64,000 nt of DNA from Diorhabda sublineata. Lineage: Eukaryota > Arthropoda > Insecta > Coleoptera > Chrysomelidae. Within the stretch, counting starts at the first letter, position 1, and the number at the start of each line of letters is the position of its first letter. This document shows, in pieces, positions 36,127-47,600 of this stretch. The notes under the pieces are model-generated. The model searched no databases, was not told where the DNA came from, and saw only the letters and a list, made by a program, of their open reading frames with translations. A program made the translations under genes and the position numbers. The stretch is from the NCBI RefSeq assembly GCF_026230105.1, contig NC_079476.1, positions 26,526,559 to 26,590,558 of the forward strand. The letters run 5' to 3'.

Positions 36127-38040
36127 GCTAGGAATTTCTAGGAACATGTTTGTTTGCCCGCAGATAATTACCGTAAATCCGCAAAAGCGAGAAAAGACTA
36201 TATTTCACCCTGTGACACAACACCGGGGTGCGATTTCTGTAGAATTCGAATACCTTCCAAATAAATCGTAAGTGAAAAATATGTTGTCCTGCAAATCGAA
36301 TTTCTATTGAAAACAATAAATTTTCAAGAGGTAGACAGGTTTGTAGAAAGCAGTAAAGAGAAGCGTAGTATATTTATGGGACATATGTGTAAGTGGTGAA
36401 AAAAAATTCGGGCGTAAAATCAAAATTAATAGTTTTCTTTATCTTATTACTCGAAATTATAAACAATAAAATTGATCGTGACAAAGAAAACGGGACGTAG
36501 AACCCAAAAAAAAAACATAATCTGTCTTTTTCACTTACTAGTCAAAATTATCCATTCCCTTAATTGAACATGTACATTTATCTCAAAAATTAAAGGGTGC
36601 ATTTAATCTCTATACGTAAATTAGTCACTAAGTTCATTATTTAAAAGCAATTACTTAAACATGCGACACAGAATGTATCCACAAGTTCACCTTCTGGTTT
36701 TTACCGTCTAAAAAAACTTATGGAACATATACGTCATTTTGGAATCGTGAAAAACTGGTGGAGGTCCTTCATCTTATAACTTAATCTACGATTCATCTTA
36801 TATTTTCTACGTACCATCTTCTGTGGATAGAAATCGAACTTAATCCTTCCTGATTGTCAGATTCCAATAATATAAAGCAACTTCCATTTCTCCAAACATT
36901 GTCTTTGGAGACTTTTCACGCCAAAACGATTCAATGATTTTTTTCGGAATCATTCATTTCATATTTATGAATGAAAATTCGCACAAAAACCCCAATTTCG
37001 TTTCCCCAACTCCTGTTTCGTTTTTTGAAATTTTTACCTATTGAAGTAACTTTGTACATAATAAATCATTTCCAAACTAAAGTTGCGATCTGGTATTTGT
37101 AGCATCAATGTTCCCATAGAAATTTTCTCGATAATATCTCTGAAGTAAGTTTATGAAGTTTCTGGAGCTCATATTTATGAGAAGACTTTAACTTCCTACC
37201 GGTAAAAAGACGCAGTCGGTGAAAACTTTCGAATCCGTAGGTTTTCCCTAAAAACTTGTACAAATAGATGTCGTTTGTATATGCTGTTTCTTAAACTACA
37301 CTTTGCACATGATGGAGTTCAAAGTATATCGAAATTCGTAAAAATTTTAATTTTACATCTCTATACTTCATAGTCCAGGAGAGATGGAAAATTTTTGATT
37401 TCTCTAAACTCAGTTTGCAAGCACAGCTTCAAGAATTGATATTTCTGTCATTTTTGGTCGTACGAGAAAATTTTGGGTTTCAAAAATAAAGAACCATATT
37501 TAGAAAAAAGATTTTATATTACAAAAATTTGATTATATTTATAAGGTAAGTAACAAAATAGATTTGATATTATAGGAAAAGATAGAGGAGATGTTTCTAA
37601 AAAAATTGTTACTTTCAAATTTTGAAAATTTGATCTCGTAAACTGATTTTATTTTTTTATATATTTTCAAACGTTATAGATTTTATGGGAATTTGTAATA
37701 AACAACAAGAAACATAAAGAAAGAAACACCACAAAGCTTAATAAGAAAAGTAACAGAATCAAAAAGAAATAAGAAAAGAAGAAGAAAAAAACCAGTTTAC
37801 ATTTCCATTCAATATCAACCAGTTGACACCTGCAGCTATAAATATACGGATAATTATATTTTCGTCATAAAATTGATTTTCAAATTGAATCAACTCACTC
37901 ATAATATATCTCAAATGAAATATCTCGATTTACTGAAGGTTCTTAGACTGAATCAAACAACTTAACTCAATTAGAACTCGAGATATCAAAGAAGGAAACC
38001 ATAGGGAAAAGAATTTTGTTTATCCAAAAAAAAAACATTA
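36127..38040. other. AT-rich stretch, no gene recognised
   Basis: No coding or transposon motifs recognised over about 1.9 kb. Confidence 0.4.
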
Positions 38041-38042
38041 AA

Positions 38043-38815
38043 ATTTTGAAAAAAAATTATATTTATTTTCCAACGTAATCTCCTTTTAGCTCCATACACT
38101 TTTCACAGCGATTATCAATGAGTTTGATACCTTTTTTATGATAAGAATCGCCAAGCTTCTCAAAATAACTAAGGACATCACTTCTTCATTGACGGAAAGT
38201 CTTTGACTACCAAGAAAATAATCCGATGGGGCTAAATCCGACGATTCAAACTCTAATTCATATATTATCCAATTGCGGTCGTTTTTACTTGATTTCTTCT
38301 TGATTTTTCCTTTCTCAAGATAATTATCCCACGTAAATCCCAAAAAAAACCGACGCCATGAATTTACCTACAGATGTAACGGTATCTGCATTCTCTAGAG
38401 CCAGTTCTGCTTTTTCAGTCCATTATTTTGATTGTTTTTTTGTTTCGATGTGAAGTGATTGACCCACGATTAAGAAAAATCGCTAAAATATTGTTTTATT
38501 TCTGTGGATAAAAGCTCGATGAAAACATCTTCAAGACGCTGTTTTTGTTCCTTTGTGAGCAAACGCGACACCAATCTTGTACACAGTTTTCTCATGTCCA
38601 AATTTCCTGTTTGAAATGTCTACTAGCTCGTGCACTTCCAGTCGACGATGATCCAGTGGATTTACTTCAACATTTCTGGAGTCGTGACCTCATTTTATCG
38701 ACCACTGCGTTGCTAGTCTCCACAGAACATACGGTCTCGTTTAAACCTTGCAACCCAATATTTTCATGTTGATAAAGAAATGTTAAAGCCTTTCAAATAA
38801 AAGCATTGTATAAAC
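38043..38815 (-). mobile_element. Mariner transposon relic, almost end to end
   Basis: Minus-strand order: an N-terminal YLKGF region, YWVARFKRDRMFCGD, NEVTTPEMLK (helix-turn-helix region), NLDMRKLCTRLVSRLLTKEQK, a decayed middle, DLAPSDYFL (third Asp), GSQRLSVNEEVMS, and the C-terminus CEKCMELKGDYVGK just before a stop near 38,067. The middle is shortened by deletion, losing the first two catalytic Asp residues. Frames shift repeatedly. It is the best template in this window for the GKVMASVFWD lineage. Confidence 0.9.
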
Positions 38816-39247
38816 AAACGTCTTAAGATAAGAAATTTATGATGAAATATATAAATATCAGTTAATTATTATTATCTAGTAACTATTAATAATAATTCCA
38901 AGCAACGCGGTGAAAAACAGTAACGAAGACATCACCCTAAATACTCGGCAATAATTTTCTCTCGAGATACCGTACAATTTTTCATTTTATTCCACCAGGT
39001 ATAAAGAAAATTCACCCTAATTGAACGAAATAAGCCGAAAAACGTTCAGTTATCCGTATTCATATCTGCGAAACGGTCCATGAACACATCCCATCCAGAT
39101 ATTTTAATGCATAGTTAAGTAAGACGGAAATGTAGAAGCGTTTCTCTCCAAAGACCAATACGACCGAGGATATATATATATATATATACACATTCCTATT
39201 TTGAATTTCGCCCGGCTGCGACGCAATATATGCATGCAAACTCATCT
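38816..39247. other. Unrecognised stretch with a short TA microsatellite
   Basis: A perfect (AT)n run lies at about 39,170-39,188. A minus-strand frame at 39,060-39,245 is unassigned. Confidence 0.4.
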
Positions 39248-39436
39248 TTATATTGCGGCTGGAACATCTGTTCTATCTACCTCTTTATTATTTACAGATG
39301 CCACTTTTCCCTCATTGAGTGTTATTGGAAACATAGAGTCGTTTCTCGTTTCTATCATAGAACTATCATCAAAAATAAAAGAGCTAGAGTCGTCGCTAAT
39401 TTCCCGAATTTTATAATTAACCGGACCGTATCGGCA
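39248..39436 (-). CDS. Coding-like open stretch of unknown identity
   Basis: The minus strand is open for 62 codons from 39,436 to TAA at 39,248. It has a composition typical of real protein: acidic, Ser-rich ISDDSSSFIFDDSSMIETRN, then PITLNEGKVASV and NKEVDRTDVPAA. No start codon, convincing acceptor or known family is seen. A different frame upstream (NSDDTDRDADTVRL at about 39,470-39,430) also looks coding, which suggests a frameshifted gene fragment. A perfect 8-bp inverted repeat (CGGACCGT/ACGGTCCG, 39,422-39,447) straddles the join. It could be an unrecognised exon, a pseudogene piece, or the start of a transposase. Confidence 0.3.
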   Translation of the reverse strand, partial: CRYGPVNYKIREISDDSSSFIFDDSSMIETRNDSMFPITLNEGKVASVNNKEVDRTDVPAAI

Positions 39437-39529
39437 TCACGGTCCGTGTCGTCCGAATTCGTAACGATATGTACAAAAATTTTTAACAAAACAAATATTA
39501 AATAACAATAATTTTCGTTACTTTAGTAT

Positions 39530-39740
39530 TTAATTTCATACGCTTCCAGGTGTAGTACTCTGGATCTCTGTAGTTTTCACACTTCGAGAAAATGTAAATA
39601 GAGATTTCATCCTCATAATCTACGTCTTCGGGTGCTTGTTAAAGCGACAGTTCCCCGTCGATGTCCATGAATCGACTCATCTCTTTGGAGGTCTCCCTGC
39701 TGACCTTTCGGTAGCTGACTTCTTGATCCTCCCCCATATA
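39530..39740 (-). mobile_element. Non-LTR retrotransposon 3'-end relic
   Basis: On the minus strand NCRFNKHPKT and, further on, QSTTPGSV match the tail of the relic at 61.76 kb (NCRLNKHLKTLNLPDNVTCRFC and the same AGTACTACACCTGGAAGC block). A SAGRPPKR basic segment typical of LINE ORF ends precedes it. The downstream border is near 39,530. Confidence 0.65.
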
Positions 39741-41389
39741 CAATCGACGTTTATCTTTTTATTCAATAATATCATCACAATAAAATGGAACGAAAAATTT
39801 GTTATATATAAATAACATAAAATTAATATTAATAGTTTACAGGCACTTAGTACGGTCCTGTGTATATAACTTGTATTTGCTCGAGTTTGGCGAGTCATTT
39901 TGTATATTCCAGAATTATTTTCAGTCCGAATTGTTCAATTCGCTGGTTTTACAGAAAACATCGACTCGTTTTCTTTTGTATTGGCGTTGAAGAGATGGAT
40001 TACGTATTCAAAATATCGTTTCATCTTTGAAAATATGAAATATTTGTGTCCAAATAAAAATACGAATGATACACGTTTATAGAATTTGTAACCTAAGAAA
40101 ATATAAAAAAGATATATATATGTTTAGTTTTAAATAGATTTTGTCAATATTCGTAAATAGAACAGCGGGTTTCAAACGTAATATAAACGTGAGTATATGA
40201 GAGGTACAACTAGAGCATGATAAATGTACATCAATCAAATTCGAAAATTTATTTTTTTTACAAGTTTTTAATGTGATGGTAAATAAAGTTATTCAAGTGT
40301 CTACTAACAGCGCCATCTGAACCGCAAATTCGAAAGGTTAATTTTTCTAACGCCTACACAGAAAACTGTAAAAATAATATTTACATTGAGGTACTAACAA
40401 GCAGGTATAGAGATGGAAATTACTTCTCGCAACTCTACCAGTTTTTAATTTCTATTTGTGATTCTACGACTATTTCGATTTATTTTCATAATAAATAAAC
40501 GCAGTATTGAGTAAACAAAATTCTTGAATCAAATACTTGGTGAATAATGTAGATTTGAAAGGGAAATAATTTCGTAAGCTCCTCGACGTTGATATTAATT
40601 CTCTTTTATTTATATAAAGGAGAATTCTGGTTTCATTTTCTTTGAATATCTGAACGAACTCGAAGGTTTCTTTTGTACATTAGTGGCTTTTTGTGAGGTT
40701 GCAATTGCCTTTTGAGGAAAGATTAATTGTCGTACATTTTCTTGGGTTAATACCATCTAAGAAGAAACAATGAAAATGTATTTTTAGTATAACTTCTCGT
40801 AATTGCATCTTTTAGTGACGCAATTATGATTATGATTGGTACTTTGACGATATAAATTTTACCGTCAATAGTTTTTTTTTAATATAACAATGGGACGTTG
40901 TAAGATTCATTTTCCATCTCTATTAACTACATGAAGTAGATTTTTTTCATATATCGCGTTTACCTTCATGTTAAAATTTATTGCGTTGATATAACTGCAC
41001 TTTACGTTGAAACTTTGCTAATTTATTGTAACTGGAAAATATGTTAGAGCTTAATTAAACGTGGAATGTTTTGGGAAAGTATTCCTGTCTAGAATTTTAC
41101 TAAAATTCAAACTATAATGCAGTTTCTAGTTTTATGGTTTAGTTTCGTTGAAATTAAGAACTTCTAACTTCTAGACAATACGAAATCTTGGAGAAAATAG
41201 ATCTATTGGTGGAAAACTTTGAAGACGGCGAGAGTTTTAATTATAGTTTCTTTAAATAAACGTTCGAAATAAACTTTAATTGATCATTACTAATTCTTCC
41301 CATATGGGTACAACAAATAATATAATTTTAAGTTAACAATACGAACAAATAGCCATAAATATATAGAACAAAATCAAAAAATGATACCA
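39741..41389. other. AT-rich stretch, no gene recognised
   Basis: Holds one GCGCCATCTGA motif at 40,310-40,320, related to the repeats that follow; see the findings. Otherwise nothing is recognised. Confidence 0.35.
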
Positions 41390-41960
41390 AATACTGTAGA
41401 AAATATTCACATCAAATTCTCGATTTGTCACTACACCCGCCATCTAGCGGTACTGTTAATAAATGATTTTTAATTATGACTTTTATGCAGGAATCTGTAT
41501 AAATATACACATAAGAATTTTTTGTTATCTTGAATGAAAAATTTGTAGAAAAAACTACGTATATTCATTTTGAATCGACTTTTTCTATTATTAATGCTTA
41601 AAAACAAATAAAGCTAAAACATTGTAAAAAATAAATTATTTAATACTACTTGTGTCATCTAGTGATATTATTTATAACTGATAAATAGTAGAAATTGGTC
41701 ATAATTTCAATGCAAGAAGAAATCTATATAAAATTGAATTCATCACGTATTGACATTTTTAAAATTTTAGATTCAATAAATTTTGATAATCAGATTATAA
41801 TTGATATTTTTCTGTTACTTGGAGGACAATAACTTTAATATAAAACTATTCGATACTACTTTCGCCATCTAGCATTGTCGCTTATAAACAAGTAGTGATA
41901 AATGTTTCGTTACAGAAATCTGTAAGAAAATTAATTAATATTAGTTTCCACTAGAGGCAA
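41390..41960. repeat. Diverged tandem triplication, about 212-bp step
   Basis: ACTAC..CGCCATCTAGC-type blocks occur at 41,430, about 41,646 and 41,855. They are followed at similar distances by TTATAA.TGATAAA.. and GAAATCTGTA-like segments. Copies are strongly diverged, so the border is approximate. A related single block is at 40,300. Confidence 0.5.
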
Positions 41961-44451
41961 TAGAAGGCTCAACACAACAATTATCTTTATAATATAAAAA
42001 TATTGACTAATTACTAAATTATTATATTCTTGACTTCATTTCGTGTCCTAATTACAAACCACTTATTTTATAGACGTTTCATTCAGAACAAAATTGAATC
42101 TTTTTTGTAATTAAAGTGTAAGTGAAATCATTGCTAGTGTATTATGTATGGATTATATCCGAAAAATTGATAAACGTGTGGCATCCATCTTGTGTGTTGT
42201 CAAATAAATCATTATTTTCATATTTTCTTTTAGTTTTCATTTTATATTATAAGTAATTAATGTATGATCACATAAATTTGTAAAGTTTTCCCAAATCTAA
42301 CATAATGTATTAATCTACATAGGAAAAACTTCAGATGGAGAAACCAAGTTCGGAAAATGATGAAAAATAACGTAACTGCAGCTACTTATTTTTTCATATT
42401 CATTGTACTATCTTTGAATTAAAAATTTGTTTCTCTATACATGTTTAATACTTGTTAATGAATTTTACTTTGTTTAACTATCCTTGAATTCAGAAATTGA
42501 GCCTCTGAATTTTCTCATAAATATAATTCCTGACAAACCCAACCGTAATAAGGTACACATAACCTAAAATTTGATTAAAATTGTGACAAGCGATTGCGAT
42601 CGTAGCGTTCTCGTGAAAAATAAAGGAAATGTCTTACCTTACTTTACGAATATATCTCGTATATACGACTATGTATAAATTCCTTTGTAAGAAGGATTGG
42701 GAAAAGGACATGTAAGGTTAAAAACAAATACACGAATTTCCTTTTTACATTATATTTATATATTCCATTATTTTTTGAATATGACTACACAGTATATTAT
42801 AAAAAAATCCATGCATTTACAAAAATTCGTTTAAATCTATTTTTTGTATTAGTGATCAGGTATTAATGACTGAAAATATTGTATATATATGTACAAAGCA
42901 CGTGATCAATTCCCTGAATCTATGGTGTTTTAATTAAGTTTTAGCAGCAATATCAGTAACAAAACAAAAATTAATGGAAACATTTAAAAAAAGAGTCAAT
43001 CTTTGCTTATCAAAATAAAAATAAAAGAAGAAGAATAGAATAAAGTTTAATGACTTGTTTTGTATACGAAATATGACCAGAAATAAGAAGAAGAATTTTT
43101 TGTTGTCAATAACCAAGAAGTACTGATTCTCTAAACGTGCCAGTATCAATGATATACTGCTAGATAGTATAAAACTGATAACATTATTTAAGTACGCATT
43201 AACAAATATTTTTTGAAGGTTAAAATGACTTTTTTTCACTAAACCGATGTTATTATATGACAAACTTTGTTTATTCTAATAATAACAATGATTTAGGCCA
43301 TAATTCAACTCCCAAATATTATTTGTCGAATTTTCAGTATAAAATAATAAATAAAATATTCAATGATAATAAAATATGTTACTCTATTATTCACTACATG
43401 TATATGCAGACCAAGTAAGGTAATTTAAAATTCCTAGTCAATATAATTTTTAAATATTAATAAGTTTCCGTAACTCTACTTACTAGATACGAGATTATAA
43501 AAAATTTCACTGTATTATTATTTCACAATATTATATAATCACTATATAACACATTATAATTCAATTTTGTTAAAAAAAAATTATTATTGTGAATGAAATT
43601 CAATGAATTGATATTATTTCAACCTTTTCTGTTAAGTATTCTATATTTATAATGTTTGGTCTTGATTACTATTAGCTTTCAACCAGTTTTCGTCGTGAGT
43701 CAAACATCAACGTGGTTGTAAGTTTATAGAGATAAAAACCAATCTAATAGTGTAAGAAGAAATGCAGCTGTCTTCAAGTAACTAAGAAAACTGGTTTGCT
43801 TTAGTTCAGAACCGGCTTTGTGATTTTCAAGAATAGAAAAATATTAAATTGGATGAATATTATTTTTGACTGAAATAAATTGCGAAGTAAGAACTTTATA
43901 ATACCTTATATGTGGTCTACAATCTATAAAATACAAATAATAATTTTAAAAGTGAAATCTAATGCAGTTTAATATTTAAAAAATTTTAACTCATGCAATA
44001 GATTCTACCACATATGTTTTATTACATCTATATACTTGCTAGAAATTGAAATATTTTCAACAACAAACTTTTTTTAATATTAAAAATTTGTTTTTGAGTG
44101 GTTTCAATTATCTGCGAGTGGATTTTGGGATCGATATGGAGCCGAAATAATTTGAGGAACATAAAATTTAGTAATATTTACAAATATAAATTAAATTTAT
44201 CAATCTATAAAATGATTTATATTTAAAATGAAAAAAATACTTAATGATAATTAGAAATATAACCTGGCACATGGTGTGTGTTGACTTAAAACAGCCAAAA
44301 CGAGAAATTTTCTTAATGTTTTTAAAGGCCTGTCGGTGCTTGTTCAGAAAATTCGTCAGAACCCACAGACATATCCGCTATGATGCCACTTTCTATAAAT
44401 ATATAAAAATATTTATTTTTCGATATATTAAATTCTTGTAGTAATGCTTAC
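41961..44451. other. AT-rich stretch, no gene recognised
   Basis: If 28,853-29,019 is the terminal pura exon, this is intron. A 109-codon minus-strand frame (42,934-43,263) has no recognisable content. Confidence 0.4.
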
Positions 44452-44676
44452 CTACAGAACATTGGCTATTCAATGTGGAAGATTTGTTAAAAGTCTGTGA
44501 TCCTTCACAATTTTCAAAACCTAATGGAGCCGGTCCTGTTGGAGTTCCAGCTGATCCTCCAGAACTTGTACTACTCGACGAAATACTCGACATTGATATG
44601 ACTGATTGAGGTCGAGCCACTGGACGACAATTTTCAGCCATAGAACCGGCGATGGAATTACGAAAACGAGGAACAG
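44452..44676 (-). CDS. pura: pura exon: Ser-rich C-terminal region
   Basis: Acceptor TTTTGCAG, donor TGTAG|GTAAGC (phase 1), so at least one more coding exon must follow to the left. It contains RFRNSIAGSM and ARPQSVISMSSISSSSTSSG, then GTPTGPAPLGF. It is probably disordered and phosphorylatable, though that is only inferred. Confidence 0.9.
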
Positions 44677-47600
44677 CTGCAAAATAAAGAAAATGCATTT
44701 AATTGAATGGGAAAAAGCGTGGATGAAAAGCTATGACAACAAATAGCTTTTGATTGAATCAGTCGCTCAAAATGTGAATCAGTACAATGACAATGATAAA
44801 TTTATTAGAAAACATTTTTTTTAATAGGAAAAGAATACCACAAATAGTTAGCATAGTTTTGAAAAATTACAAATTATTATATACAAAAAAAATGTTTTGG
44901 TTGAAAAAAATGTGTAATGTATCATATACGGGGGATGTTACTTAAGTTTTGAGATATGGCAACACTAATTTGTCAAATCTGCCATTGCCATAATAAAAGT
45001 TTGATATGTTTAATAGTGAACGTACTCAGAACGTGTTGTAATACCAGTAAGAAATTCCTGTAGACTGATTTATAGTTTACAGCAAAAAATTTTCCAACAA
45101 AAGATCCCTTTTTTAAGCTGCTTTTCATATATAGTTCACAGGACCCCTTTTTTAGCTACAAATTTAATAACTAAAATGACAGTATGCATCTATCTGTTCC
45201 GACTTCCACTAACATAGACCGTGAAGCTAGTTCTGTTCGATTATGTTAATAGATCTAAAACTTGGTGAAAGCACCCGGTAATTATTTCCAAAGTTTTGAA
45301 TTGTTTTTTATAACCTGTTTACAATATGTTATGACCGTTTATATAGAATTAATTTCTAAAGAAGCCTTTTCGTTTGTTCACATTCTAGAATCCGAATTAT
45401 CGAGAAATCCGTTGTGTATAAATAGGCCATTGTTTATCAGCCAGTTATAAGTGAATAAACTGAGGTTATCTCAAACGCATCGTGAATCGTGAATAGTTAA
45501 GTGTTTAGATAAATTAAATTTATACGTTCACTCCACTGTTAAGTTAGGAATTTTTAATTTAAAAGAAGATTTGACAATAATTTAAAATTACAAAACGTTC
45601 CATATTTCTCATAAAAATATGAAGACTAATTTGATGACTGGATAAGGAAAAAAGTAAAATTGAGTGGTCCACGTTATCGCCAGATTTGATTTCATGTGAG
45701 TACTTAAAAATAAACTACCTCACAAATAATCAATAAAGAAAATTTAAAATAAAAAAGAAGAAAACGTTAATTTATTTGTGATTGAAAATAATTTTTTGGA
45801 AACATATGTTTTATTCACATTTTGAAGAAGAATAATATAATTTTTTCGAGTTTTTAAATAACAAACTTAATTTTATGGTATCGTATTATTTTAAAATAAT
45901 AAAATAATTTTCTGTATAGCCTGTTACCTCCTAAATCCAGCTCTGGATCTAGTTCAAAGACTTCAATCTTCTCATAACTTCATGGCTTGATACCTTTTAG
46001 ACCATACAGTTACACAGTGGAATTGGAAAACCACTAATTAATTTTCATTTTATTGAAATTGAAAAGCGTTTTCAATGTTTTTATTGCTCGGAAAAGCTTT
46101 TACAAGCATTGACAATAATTTTAATCAATTTAAAAGTATCAGATATAATGTAAATTTAATAGTTTCTAAAAAAGAAGAAGAATTTGAGGTTGACGTTAAT
46201 CCGAATAGATGTGTAAGATTCACGCAGAAGAATTAAATGATCTTTGACAATTGAAAAAAAAAGCTCAAAGTTTAAAAATCAACATTTATTTGGAAACATT
46301 CATGGTAAGTAAATAGATAAAATATAATTTTTAATAAACAAAATAATGAATTATAATGAATAATAATAATCGTGTCGATGATATGAGAATTTGAAGCAAT
46401 TTAAATATAAATATGGGAATTGTAACATTTACAAGTTTTTGAGTGATTTTTTTTCGGTTTAAAATTCAAATATTTGAAAGTTTGTGGAAGAGGTTTCGAT
46501 ATTTGTAAATTTAAATTGCTTAAAATTTTGGTATTTTTCCGAAATAAAAATGTATCAGACTTACTTCGACTGAGTTGAGCAAAACTAATGGATCTGTCGC
46601 TGATTTGGTTATCGCTGGGTCTTATGTCCAAACAGGGTTTATTTCCTATACCCATCGAGGACATTTCTGCCATCCTGACAGCTGAAACATTGAAACAAAA
46701 ACAATTAACAAATAATTAATGTTAATTTATCTGTTATATTTACCTCTATTTTTGATAGCTTGTCGCCATAATAATTGCGATAATTCTTCAGTCCATATTT
46801 TTTTCACTTCTTCAGTCATCGATTGAAGAGTGAACGTATCGTTGGGTTTTCTTTTTCTAAACCAAATTTCGAATTTCGTCGGACTCTCGCCTATTTTTGC
46901 AGTCAATCCGATATCAGTCATTTTAATACTATTTTTGTATATGTATAAGTCGAGATTCTGAAACGATTATTTGAAAAAAAAAATCGGTTAAGCCCTGTTT
47001 TTACTTGCGGATTTTTTGCCGTACGGTATATCGTTTTTTGTATTATGCAAAATAAAATGTTAAAATTCGATATGTTTAACTGATTTCAAGTAAAAATTTT
47101 GTCTATATAACTATATAAAATATGCAATTATTGTTGTTTTAAAGTAACAAAAATATTAAATCAAAATATATTAATTAATGAAAAGAATAAATTTTGCAAA
47201 ATCATCAAAACATATTTCAAAAATCCACTTTATATACCTTACAGTTTGAAATTTATTACAAAGATTATAATTTTTATTTATTATATCTAATATTACGTTA
47301 AGCGGAGATTACGCCGGACGGTTAAAAATCGCACAGTTTATTAAAACATCAATTTAATCTGTGAGAATGTTTTTAAAATATGACTTATTAGTATACACGT
47401 CAATTTTTTTTGTTTTCAAAAACTTTGCATCAAAATAATAGATAAGTTAAAGCCCGTTTTACATACGTCCGATTAAGAATCGTAGTGAAAATACTTTACC
47501 TTACGATCTGGAAATCTTCTGGCTTTACTGAATAGTATTAAATCTTCGAAGAGGAAAACTTGTCTAAGCGACTTTTTGCCACTTTTACCTTCCCAAACAA

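Noticed and set aside
35657..36316. Three overlapping minus-strand frames as a small gene family
   Set aside because: They arise from the local direct duplication and AT-rich sequence.
42934..43263. 109-codon minus-strand frame, hydrophobic, as a membrane protein
   Set aside because: Phe/Ile/Leu-rich translation is what AT-rich non-coding DNA gives; no splice or promoter context.
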